Shown here: one piece after another, positions 55,394-64,000 of the stretch
How the letters are laid out: each line of letters begins with the position of its first letter
Position numbering within the stretch: the stretch's first letter is position 1
Source of the DNA: Torymus aiolomorphi
Taxonomy: Eukaryota; Arthropoda; Insecta; Hymenoptera; Torymidae
Direction of reading: 5' to 3'
Length of the DNA: 64,000 nucleotides
Assembly: GCA_036365515.1 (NCBI GenBank)
Contig: CM070874.1
Location: 25,607,862 to 25,671,861 of the forward strand
Notes under the pieces: generated by a model
Seen by the model: only the letters and a program-made list of their open reading frames with translations
Database searches by the model: none
What the model was told of the DNA's origin: nothing
Position numbers and translations under genes: made by a program

Positions 55394-57208
55394 ATGAATC
55401 CAGCTTTGAAGCTGAAATGCATAAATCCTTTTAATAAAATTAATCACTCTGTGCGTAAAAATTTGTCGAATTTTCCTTCAATATTTAGGAGTGCGTATCC
55501 CCTCGTACCAGAAAACGCGAAAATTTGTTCCAACTGTCAACGTCAACTTTATAAATATAAGTTAGATTTACCTTCATGCGATGCCAAAAAAGCTAAAATT
55601 GGATGTACTAATGAATATCATAAAGCAGGCGTGGCAGTTCTCAACCAATTAAAAAAAAAATTTTTAGAATCACCGGGTAAGGAAGATAAAATTCAGCTAC
55701 TCACGCTTGCTCCTGATTTTTGGTCTCGCAGAGACTTAATCAGAGAGTTCGGTTGTACTGAGTGGGAAGCTCGAGAAGCGAAAAAGTTAGTAACTGAAAG
55801 TGGAATTTTTTCAAAACCTGAAAAGAAAAGGGGCAAAATATTTCCAGTTGAAAGTGTAGATTCAGTTAAACGTTTTTATGAGAGGGACGATATTAGTCGT
55901 GTAATGCCCGGATTAAAAGATTGTATATCTGTTAAGCAGGATAATGGTAAAAGAGAACATGTACAGAAAAGGTTACTACTTGGTAATTTACGTGAAATTT
56001 ATTATTTATTTAAAAAAGAGCATGAATCTGTTAATATTGGCTTCACTAAATTTACTCAATTGAGGCCGCCGCATTGTGTTCTAGCGGGAAGCAGTGGTAC
56101 GCATAATGTATGCGTATGTGTACACCACGAAAATATCAAGCTGATGTTAAATGCTATTAATTTACAGAGTTTAACTGAAGGTACTCGACTATTTCTTAAA
56201 AACTACCACGATTGCATCCAAGCAATCGTATGTAGTAATGCTAGTTCGAAATGTTACTTGGGAGACTGTTTAGATTGCCCCAATATGCCTGTATTACGGA
56301 AACATTTGCTTGAATGTTTTGAGAGAAATGATATTTTTCAAATACAGTATGAGTCATGGCTTCAGACAGATCGTTGCACAATAGTATCTACAACTGTAAA
56401 TGTTTATGAATTCATGAACATACTGCGAGAAAAATTAATAAAATTTAAAACTCATGACTTCTTTGCGAGAGAACAATATCTTTTCTTAATCGATTTGAAA
56501 AAAAACCTTCAAAAAGGAGAATTCCTTGTTTGTTGTGATTTTGCAGAAAACTATGCGTTTATAGTGCAAAATTCAACACAATCATTCCACTGGAACAATA
56601 ATCAAGCAACAGTTTTTACAACAGTGATATATTATAACGAAAATCAAGATCTTAAACATATAAGTATTGCTATAATTTCTGATAATCTAAATTACGATAC
56701 TGTTGCTGTTTATGAATATCAAAAAATTATAATATCGTATTTAAAAACTAATTTCGTAGTCAAGAAAATTTATTACTTAACTGATGGAGCAGGTCAGCAT
56801 TTTAAGAACAAGTCTACCTTCCAAAATCTTCTGTTTCATCAAAAAGATTTTGGAGTTCCTGCTGAATGGCATTTTCATGCAACAGCGCACGGTAAAGGTG
56901 CGTGCGATGGTATAGGCGCAAATTTGAAAAGAGGGGCGAAAAGAGCAAGTCTTCAACTCTCTTCGAGTAATCATATTTTAACACCAGAAGACCTTTACAA
57001 CTGGGCTTTACGTAATTGCAAAGAAACTAAAGTTTTTTACAGCACTAAAGAGACCTATGAAAAAGCCGTTTTGAAACTAAAATCAAGGTTAAGTAAAATT
57101 AAATCTATACCGGGAACTTTACAGTACCATGCCGTTATTCCAATGAATAAAACAACATTAATACTAAAAAAAAACGTCAATGAGTTCAGAATATCAAATC
57201 TTCCCTAA
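55394..57208 (+). CDS. intact DDE-type transposase, 604 aa (Sola-like, superfamily uncertain)
   Basis: The ATG at 55394 opens an uninterrupted frame. The N-terminus carries cysteines 9, 45, 48, 62 and 71 that could bind zinc. The middle has HCVLAGSSGTHNVCVCVHH (about 227-245) and CYLGDCLDCP (about 287-296). The C-terminal half looks like an RNase H fold: D382 in CCDFAENYAF, D464 in YYLTDGAGQHFKNK and AHGKGACDGIG (C504-D505), with E491 or D505 as the third acidic candidate. A basic region follows (LKRGAKRASLQ). I recall relatives in aphids and other invertebrates without a firm name. The broken copy at 24743 shares all these parts. Confidence 0.85.
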   Translation: MNPALKLKCINPFNKINHSVRKNLSNFPSIFRSAYPLVPENAKICSNCQRQLYKYKLDLPSCDAKKAKIGCTNEYHKAGVAVLNQLKKKFLESPGKEDKIQLLTLAPDFWSRRDLIREFGCTEWEAREAKKLVTESGIFSKPEKKRGKIFPVESVDSVKRFYERDDISRVMPGLKDCISVKQDNGKREHVQKRLLLGNLREIYYLFKKEHESVNIGFTKFTQLRPPHCVLAGSSGTHNVCVCVHHENIKLMLNAINLQSLTEGTRLFLKNYHDCIQAIVCSNASSKCYLGDCLDCPNMPVLRKHLLECFERNDIFQIQYESWLQTDRCTIVSTTVNVYEFMNILREKLIKFKTHDFFAREQYLFLIDLKKNLQKGEFLVCCDFAENYAFIVQNSTQSFHWNNNQATVFTTVIYYNENQDLKHISIAIISDNLNYDTVAVYEYQKIIISYLKTNFVVKKIYYLTDGAGQHFKNKSTFQNLLFHQKDFGVPAEWHFHATAHGKGACDGIGANLKRGAKRASLQLSSSNHILTPEDLYNWALRNCKETKVFYSTKETYEKAVLKLKSRLSKIKSIPGTLQYHAVIPMNKTTLILKKNVNEFRISNLP

Positions 57209-57731
57209 AAAACCCGTAAAACAAAACAAAATAAAATTATCTACTTTAAAAAAAAAGAATTATTAATATAAATACTAGTTTATTGTTGCTATTATTAAGG
57301 AAATCAAAATTTTAAGTGGTTATTAGAGAGCGAAATGCATCTAGTCCACGCGGTGTACAGCGCGCCGAAAACCGCGCGCGAAGGAGACGCTGCGTCTGCT
57401 CTTTCGCGTTCTGTTTCTCTAAGAAAACATTCGAGCAAATTCTGAAAAAAATCCTTTCCGACGTAAAAAATGCTCAGCTTTCGATCTAGGGGGTAAAAAA
57501 AAATATTAAAAATATACTTTTCGAGATATAGTATGTTTTATACTTGTTGGGGGGGGAAAATGGAAAATTTCGGAAAAACCACCTACGCCATTGGAAAGCT
57601 GAGGAAAAAATACGTCGGAAACGCTTATCACATAATTTTTTGAAATGCATATTGATATTGTAAACACGACTTGAAAATAGCATGATTTGACGCTAGCGCG
57701 CCGCGCTGGGAGAGTTGAGGCGAAACGCCTC

Positions 57732-58805
57732 ATATATATTAATAGATATTTGGTTTATGTCAGAAAGTTTTCAAAATATAAGTTATATTATTTTAAGTTT
57801 TTCTTTCAATAAAAATAGGGCTCCCTCCTAATTATTTTTATTTACAATTCAAAAATTATTCCTCTTTGTATTTCGATATTAACTAGTTATATAAATAATA
57901 TTTATGCGTATTTATTTATTTTATTTATATTAATTTTATCAATGATTTATTCTTGTTTATTCTTCTTCAACCAGATTAATTTGAAGTTAATTATCATATT
58001 CTTCTATTATTCATATATCTTGAATGATTAATTTGTTATTTAGTAATGAATTAATAATAATCTCTTATTTTGTTATCTATAGATCAATTTCTCCTACTTT
58101 TTCCCATGCGCTTTTCTTTCTAACTAATTTCGATGTTTACAATTATTATGCTATTCTAGCGACATTCACTGCCGAAACTAAAGATATTTATTGTTACTTA
58201 TTTAAAAAACTGTATGTTCATCGTATCCTTGCACGTGTGATGTGCTCCCTTTTTTTTCATCGACCTGGTCGTGCAAATTCCTTGCGATTGTGCCTATTTT
58301 TTTCTTTATGAGAACGTACGAGATATCGACTTTTATACGCGCGGCGTCTGAGGAGCCGCGAAAAAAATAAAAAAATCGTTCTCGGGGTTATTTTCTTATC
58401 ATAGCAGCGTCAGAAAATAGTAGTTAATTTTACTTAAATCTCTTGTACTTCATATTATAAGTCATTGTAGATGAACAGATGGAACAAAACTTGATGTTAC
58501 CTGTTCTAAAATTTAGATATTATTTTCCTTGTTCTTGAACTTTGTATAACTAATAACAGATAAGTAACTTTATTATGTATCTCCATACACTATTATATTT
58601 CGTGACTGTAAAACTTGTAACTATATTCCTGGAGTTAATCTCACTTAGTTCAGAATACAAATATTTTTGTAAGAGCGTAGCATATCAGGGCTACGAAAAA
58701 GGGTAAATTCCACTTACTACATTTTTATGCGGAACTCTTAATGTTCTAGCAACTAAAATTATTTCTTATTAAACTCTTCTATTAAATTTTCTTTAAATCT
58801 TCTCT
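57732..58805. other. AT-rich internal region of the LTR element, no gene seen
   Basis: A mostly AT-rich stretch. A small frame at 58024-58311 shows no family resemblance and is probably chance. It lies between the Sola-like copy and the unknown minus-strand frames at 58806-59781. Confidence 0.5.
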
Positions 58806-59781
58806 TTATAATGACCTACTTTTCAACTTAACATTATGAATATATTTGTAATCATTTTTCTCGAATCTAGATTTTTTCACTAAATATTTCATTTCTTTAT
58901 CTTGAAAAATCGGAATATTTAAGCAATAAGCGTAACGTTGTTTTAACCTGCGTTTCTTCCTAATTATTTTCACATATTCGACCCTTGCATTTAACATTAA
59001 TTGATATTCAGCCCTTCGATCTCTTAATTTTCTGAGACAATCTCTCCTAATAACCTGTGTCATATATCATTGTTTACCAGCATTACGTTTTTTCATCGAC
59101 TCATTTGTATGTTCGATCTTTTCTGTGTTCAAATATTCTCGTATTTTGGGATCCCATAATTTAAATTCATCCGCCGTTTTATTCTTTTCCTTCTTTGAAA
59201 AAGATGTTAGCGGACTGGCACACTCTAATTTACCGTTATCGTAGCCATTATTTTCTTGCGTCTCGAAAACTTTGCCCGTTTCAAGAGTAGTTATGCAATT
59301 CAAATATAACAATCGGTGGGTCCATAACCACCGACTTATCACATGGAATGTATCAAAGATTATTGCTCTTCTCATGTTCAACGAAATTATTTACTAGCGT
59401 TTCCTCGCTCAATGGCAGCATCGAAACAGAATCAACAGTATCTTCTATCATTTCAATGTGTGCGTAATTAATTATTCTTTCCTGACAAGGGATCCGAATT
59501 TCCTCTTCTTTAACAAAAAATTCATCTATCGTAACACTGTTTAATATCGCTAAATGTTTAGCATCGACCGTGGTATTTTCATTGACAAAACTATGTTTCG
59601 TTTTTAACAAATTGGCTCTAGGTTCCGTGGAAAGGTGGCCCTTGTTTCTCCTGAGGCTTGCGTTTCTCGCATTAACTATGGGCGGCTGGCGTCCTGCTTG
59701 GGCAAATCTTATAATATATTCGCGTCTACCCGTGGTTGCCTCCTTCTTTACTTGCTCGGTCCCGCAGGACTCTAGCGCCAA
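58806..59781 (-). CDS. unrecognised minus-strand frames downstream of gag
   Basis: Three consecutive frames (59781-59353, 59381-59067, 59063-58806) overlap or nearly touch and lie where protease and RT would begin. They are charged and lysine-rich, and contain no DTG protease, RT or RNase H motif that I can see. They may be a degraded protease region or an accessory frame of the LTR element. I cannot name them. Confidence 0.3.
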
Positions 59782-61939
59782 GCATCCTGGAAGTTTAAAT
59801 GACCGGTCGCGTTCTCCCTATTCGGCTCGTTGTTGTTGATGTGATCTCTTGCGCTACCTTGCCCATCGTCGTAACGCCAAGCGTCGCTTCGATCGTTGTA
59901 TCTCCGGTTCTCATTGCGATCTTGACATCTGCCTGATTGATAATGATTTGCACGATCGTCTCGAGCATTTTCGTTGAAATAAGGGCGATAACGCGAATGG
60001 TTGCTGCGGCCTCCCTGATTTCTATAGTTACTCTCTCGGTATTCCGGTCTCCAATTTATCCTTGAGTCTCGATTATTCCTACGGTCATCCGGATCCCAGT
60101 TTGGGTAGCGGCCTTCGTATTTTCTCGGATCTTGCCTATTTCTGTCGCGTGGGTCGCCATGCGTGTTAGCGTCCGTGGTTTGTACGGTATACGCTGCAGC
60201 GGGGTACATCAACGGGGGGACCGTACCCATTGGGTAAGTGGCGACGGTGGTAATGGTGATGGTGTTCTTCCCGGTATTTCTAGATTCTCTACGGTGACTT
60301 CCCCGTTCTTCAGCGCCCTTTGCAAGGCATAGCAATCGCCATATTGGTGTCCTTCCTTTTGGCAGAAGATGCAAAATTTCGTATCGGCGTACTTGTATTG
60401 GCACCTATCCTCCGGGTGATTATCCATCCTACAAACATCACAGCGAGCTCTAACGGGAGCCTTCCGGATCGTGGCCTCCAGCGCATTGTCGTTTTTTAGC
60501 TTAGCGTATTTTTTCATCAGTTCGGTTAGAATACCTTCTGCGGAGATGGGGCCCGAATGCGTCCCCCCGCGTCGTGCCCCGGTTCTCTGTTCCACTCTTA
60601 CGGCTCCTGTTATCGTATCTACCAGGGTTTTGGGTTCGCGGCTCTTACTTGGTGTTGCAGATCCCCTTCAAGTCCGTACAGAAACTGATCGAAAGCTTCC
60701 GAGTCACCCCTGTTTTTGTAAGTTAGTTTCTCGAAATCTTGTAGGGATCTATCGGCATCGTAGGTATTCAGTAGTCGATTCAGCAAGATTTCTACGCGCT
60801 GTCCATAACTTCCGATGCTTTCCCCTTTCTCTTGTTTGATAACCTTAAGTTCGGCGAGTAATCTGTCGGCGCCTCCGGCGTGCGTGTATCTCATTGTAAT
60901 ATCTTCGAGTATTTTTTCGACCGATGTAAAACGGTTCATACGGCACATATAACCATCCGTAGCTCTTCCGCGAAACTTTGAGGCTAATGCACTCATCAGC
61001 CAGCATTTTGCTGACGGACCAAATTCGTTCGGTACGTTGCGCACTACGCGGCAAAAGAAAGCCACCGAGTCAGGATTCCCGTCGAACGGGGGAATCGTAT
61101 TCATAGCCTGTTGTAGCCAAAATGTCCACGCAGCATCCCTCGGCCGGGTGACACGCGAGTGTGGCGGTGGTAGGTCGATGGACTCGGGCAGTGGCTCGAC
61201 GAGGGGCTGACGCATCGGTATATAGCCTGCCCCGGAGCCTGGAAACTCTGTTTTTAATTGTGACTCTATATTTGTTAATCCTGTAGCTCTTTTGGCGTGC
61301 GCGAGGAAATGATTGTAACCCGACAGTCTTCTCGCGTTAAATTCTGGTATTTGGTCAGGCGTTACCCACTTCGGTATGTATACCTATACAATGACTATAG
61401 TCATTGGGTGCTTCTGTGGCTGTGTGCGGAGCACAGAGTAAGTCGCGATCCACGCTCGCGGCGTTGGGCGCTGCCGGGAGTCCCCCATTATTAAGTTCAC
61501 TTTTCCCGGGCGACGCCTTCCCGGTGGAGTACATCGCCTGCAATAGTTCTCTTGACGGGTTCGGGAATTTCGGTTGCGATTTTGGTAATTTTTGTAATCT
61601 GACCGCGAGTTCTTCTCTATAGTTGGTAATAATTTGTACCTCGTCGATCCCCAGATCTCCGACCCCCACAGATAAAACGTGATCGAGCTTCCGACTCGCG
61701 ATTTCCAAAGCCTCGTGAGAGGATAGAGCTATTGCCATATCGGCACAGGCGAGAGCACCATTAATGTCGGCCTCCAGCTGATCCGTCGTTCGAAACCCGG
61801 GTGTTCGAGGGTGTGCCCCTAAGCATCGCGTGGCTTCTAGGTCTAGATCTAATCCCGCAGCTTCATTCTGCCAAGTGGAGTCAAGGCTATATTCCTCGTT
61901 ATTTCTCATGTTTCGACGCGACAAGAGTTTCTTAAACAT
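59772..61939 (-). pseudogene. gag polyprotein of the LTR element, frameshifted
   Basis: The frame starts at 61939. The capsid-like part (61215-60619) contains FDGNPDSVAFFCRVVRNVP and a helical domain with LYGLEGDLQHQ. Two CCHC zinc knuckles follow (CDVCRMDNHPEDRC and CIFCQKEGHQYGDC, near 60440-60350), then an Arg/Asn/Tyr-rich tail (to 59772). Frameshifts near 61385, 60610 and 60300 break it. This is the gag layout of gypsy/errantivirus-like elements. It is on the same strand as the env-like tail. Confidence 0.75.
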
Positions 61940-62232
61940 TATAGATTTGCGAAGGTGCCCCGAAATTCAAAATTACTTACTATTCGCGGCCTGTAATTTT
62001 ACGTTCCTTTAGCTCGCTCCTTATCGGCCATGCGATTCCCCTCGAGAGACAGGACAAGAGTAAATTGGTATTAAAATTTCACTTACCCTTGTATGAAGAT
62101 CGCAATAAGGATGATGGAAACGGATGACATCCTTCCTTCCCGTCAGGCGTTGAGGGGTACGTACTCGGCGCGATTTCGCGATTTTACTTAAATGTATTTC
62201 TAACGAACACCCCACACCTAGCACCAGAGAAA
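61940..62232 (-). other. 5' untranslated leader of the LTR element
   Basis: The region lies between the 5' LTR end (62233) and the gag start. On the minus strand the bases just after the LTR (TTTTCTCTGGTGCTAGG) would hold the primer binding site; TGGTGCTAGG begins with the usual TGG but I cannot match a tRNA with confidence. Confidence 0.45.
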
Positions 62233-62844
62233 AGTTACGTGTGAGCATATCTAGGTTCACGTACACACGAAGGGTTCTGAGGTATTCGTGTCGTTCCAAG
62301 CCGAGACTCGAAATGATGCAATGAAATACAATAAGAGTGAGAGTAACTTGAGTTATTTATTAAAATACTTATACGCGAGAGAGAGATAATCTAACGCGCG
62401 TTCGCGATGCGACCAATCTGCGCCCTATCGTGTCTACTCTGATGCTTCGTCTCTCGTGTCCGTTTTCGTCTCTGCCCCTGTCCTCGACCTGACTCTCGTT
62501 CTCTCTCTTTCTGTCTGCCCTCTGGATGCGTTTCCTTCCGCTTTTATGGCTTCGCTCTCGGGTTCGTAAGTGGGGGACCATTGCTCATCGGCCGTCTGTT
62601 CCTTCCCCCTAATTCGACGTTCGATCCTCATGCCGGTGATTCAGTGCCTCGTGGATACGCTGTTCGTTGCTCTGCTGACTTGCAATAGTTGATGTCATGC
62701 GCCTTTGACTTAGCATATAGCTGACCCGGAGTTTATGTTTAACTACGTGCCTTCGTTCTTCGGGTCTGTGCATGAATCGGCATCGTGTGCTTTTTGGGTT
62801 CATGGCCGTATGCGCTTGCCCGCCGGGAGCTACCATTCGTAACA
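62233..62844 (-). repeat. LTR copy B, 612 bp (5' LTR of the gag-bearing element)
   Basis: It matches 49547-50160 over its length with scattered differences; its first base is changed (AGTTACG against TGTTACG). The outer flanks of the two LTRs do not share a 4-6 bp direct repeat (ACTC before copy A, CTTC after copy B). Confidence 0.85.
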
Positions 62845-63400
62845 CTTCCATGCCGAAAGCGTTAGGAAAGACTAACAGAAAGGTTCCAAAAGTGCTGCGG
62901 TGAAATGTTACTCAATACTTACGAGAATGTTTCCACGAAGTTTACATAAACCGTTACTGAAATCGACACTGGAACGTTCGCGGAAGGCTCTTGGAAGCTA
63001 ACATAAAGCTTCTAGGAAGATCGAAAGTTAAATTACATGTAAAAATTGTGGGAAGTTTTTGAAATACAGTCCAGGAAGCTTCCTATGGAAGTTCCAACTC
63101 AACCTTGAGGAAAATTTTGATGGAAGACTCCAGGAAGTATTTTAAGCAGGGTTCCTAACATAATATAAAAAATAGTTGGCTTAAGGATATAATGGAAGCT
63201 TTCAAAAGGGTTCCAAAATAACATTCCTAAGAAGCTATTAGCAAGTTTTAGGGAAGGCTGACAAGAAGATTCCAAAAGTGCTGCGGTAAAATGCAACTTG
63301 AAATTTACGGGGAAGCTTTTAGAAAGCTTACATAAAAGTTTACAGAAGATCAGCACTGGAAGTTTCGCGGAAGGTTCCAACTTGGAAGCTTCATAGATTC
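62845..63400 (+). repeat. degenerate duplicated repeat rich in GGAAGCTT words
   Basis: A block of about 130 bp near 62874-63000 (TTCCAAAAGTGCTGCGGT, CACTGGAA, CGCGGAAGG) is repeated at 63260-63395, offset 388 bp. GGAAG/CTTCC words recur every 20-40 bp in between. No gene is seen; a minus-strand frame at 63380-63099 is a by-product. Confidence 0.6.
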
Positions 63401-64000
63401 ATAGATCGTCTGATAATCATCTTATTTTGAAAATCGAGAAAGTTCAGGCGCGCGGCGCGCGCTCTTCTTTTGCCTTTATTATATTATGCCTGTTACGAAA
63501 TCAATTTGTAAATCCGTTCGTATTGAAATTCACTTTTATACACACATATATATACATAAATAATTAGAGATTTTGTTTTAAATAATTTCTTCAAAACTCT
63601 GTCTTGGTCTCAAATTACGAGTTACCGACCGCGTGCACGAATTTTCATTCGGGGCCGCAGCTGTCTCTTAACCAATTTTTGAAATTAATGAAGAGAGACC
63701 ACGGGACAGGCGCGAAGAGGCGCGCTTGTAGACGTTCTGGTCGGCTGAGACATTCTTTTAAAGTGTTAGCATAGCAACCGTTTGACTTTAAACATAACAA
63801 AAAAAGAATAAAAAAGATTCATTCTATGATTGAAGCTCAATACGTTCGGATGTATTTCAATCTGTCTATATTACGTTGACTAATAATAAAAAATAAATAT
63901 TTATCCACTATTCTTTGACTTTATTAATTCTTTTACGATCAATGCCTATGCAATAAATAACCGCAAATTTATTCAATATTATTTATTGAAACTTGGATTG
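63401..64000. other. non-coding end of the window
   Basis: No gene or element end is recognised. A short GC-rich patch (63445-63465) and AT-rich DNA follow. Confidence 0.5.

Larger units (their letters stand above)
51930..57731 (+). mobile_element. Sola-like DDE transposon, copy 2 with intact transposase, hosting nested insertions
   Basis: The ends GAGGCGTTTCGCC and complement abut ATAT on both sides (51926-51929 and 57732-57735), as in copy 1. The inverted repeats are about 420 bp (51930-52350; 57310-57731). AT-rich repeat copy 3 (52447-55130) is inserted between the left repeat and the gene and holds the fold-back element 52794-54541. Without these the element is about 3.1 kb. The transposase frame is uninterrupted, so this copy may still be active or may drive copy 1 relatives. 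Confidence 0.85.

Overview
The window is a nuclear, transposon-dense stretch of an arthropod genome, most likely insect and plausibly hymenopteran. That guess rests on the mix of elements: BEL/Pao, env-carrying Ty3/gypsy, a mellifera-like mariner, and Polinton/Maverick virion genes of the kind common in wasps and ants. I see no convincing host gene, no tRNA or rRNA, and no CRISPR array. Almost every open frame belongs to a mobile or virus-derived element, and most are broken.

Layout. 1-2940: the 3' part of a BEL/Pao element (RNase H, integrase, LTR). 3610-5490: an AT-rich dispersed repeat (copy 1 of 3). 5738-6798: a MULE/FLYWCH-like gene relic. 7030-20540 (minus): a decayed env-bearing gypsy/errantivirus-like provirus whose first env is split by a 4.6 kb element (10085-14682) with ~1.18 kb inverted repeats and an unrecognised Cys/His-rich protein. 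20450-23297: AT-rich repeat copy 2. 23708-28110: a broken copy of a DDE-type transposon (Sola-like at best) carrying a solo LTR in its right inverted repeat. 28437-29726: a dead mariner. 30880-33260: a hairpin-bearing satellite with a 582 bp palindromic MITE inside it. 33453-34642: an LTR.

34738-49558 is the most interesting part: two different Polinton-type gene sets lie next to each other. Module 1 (34738-42632, all minus) holds ATPase, a small core-like protein, a conserved unknown, PLA2-like protein, integrase with chromodomain, penton-like minor capsid, a minor virion protein, double jelly-roll major capsid, a conserved unknown and an adenain-like protease, packed with overlapping stop/start codons. 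Module 2 (43920-49558) has its own ATPase, PLA2-like protein, protease, penton-like protein and major capsid in divergent order, with TATA-type boxes before several genes. The two sets look like separate lineages. No protein-primed DNA polymerase is present, and nearly every gene has a stop or frameshift, so both are relics.

49547-62844: LTRs of one family bracket a gag gene and an env-like tail but no pol. Between them sits a second copy of the Sola-like transposon (51930-57731) with an intact 604-codon transposase. Its left side was invaded by AT-rich repeat copy 3, which in turn was invaded by a fold-back element with a 119 bp tandem array. 62845-64000 is non-coding and repetitive.
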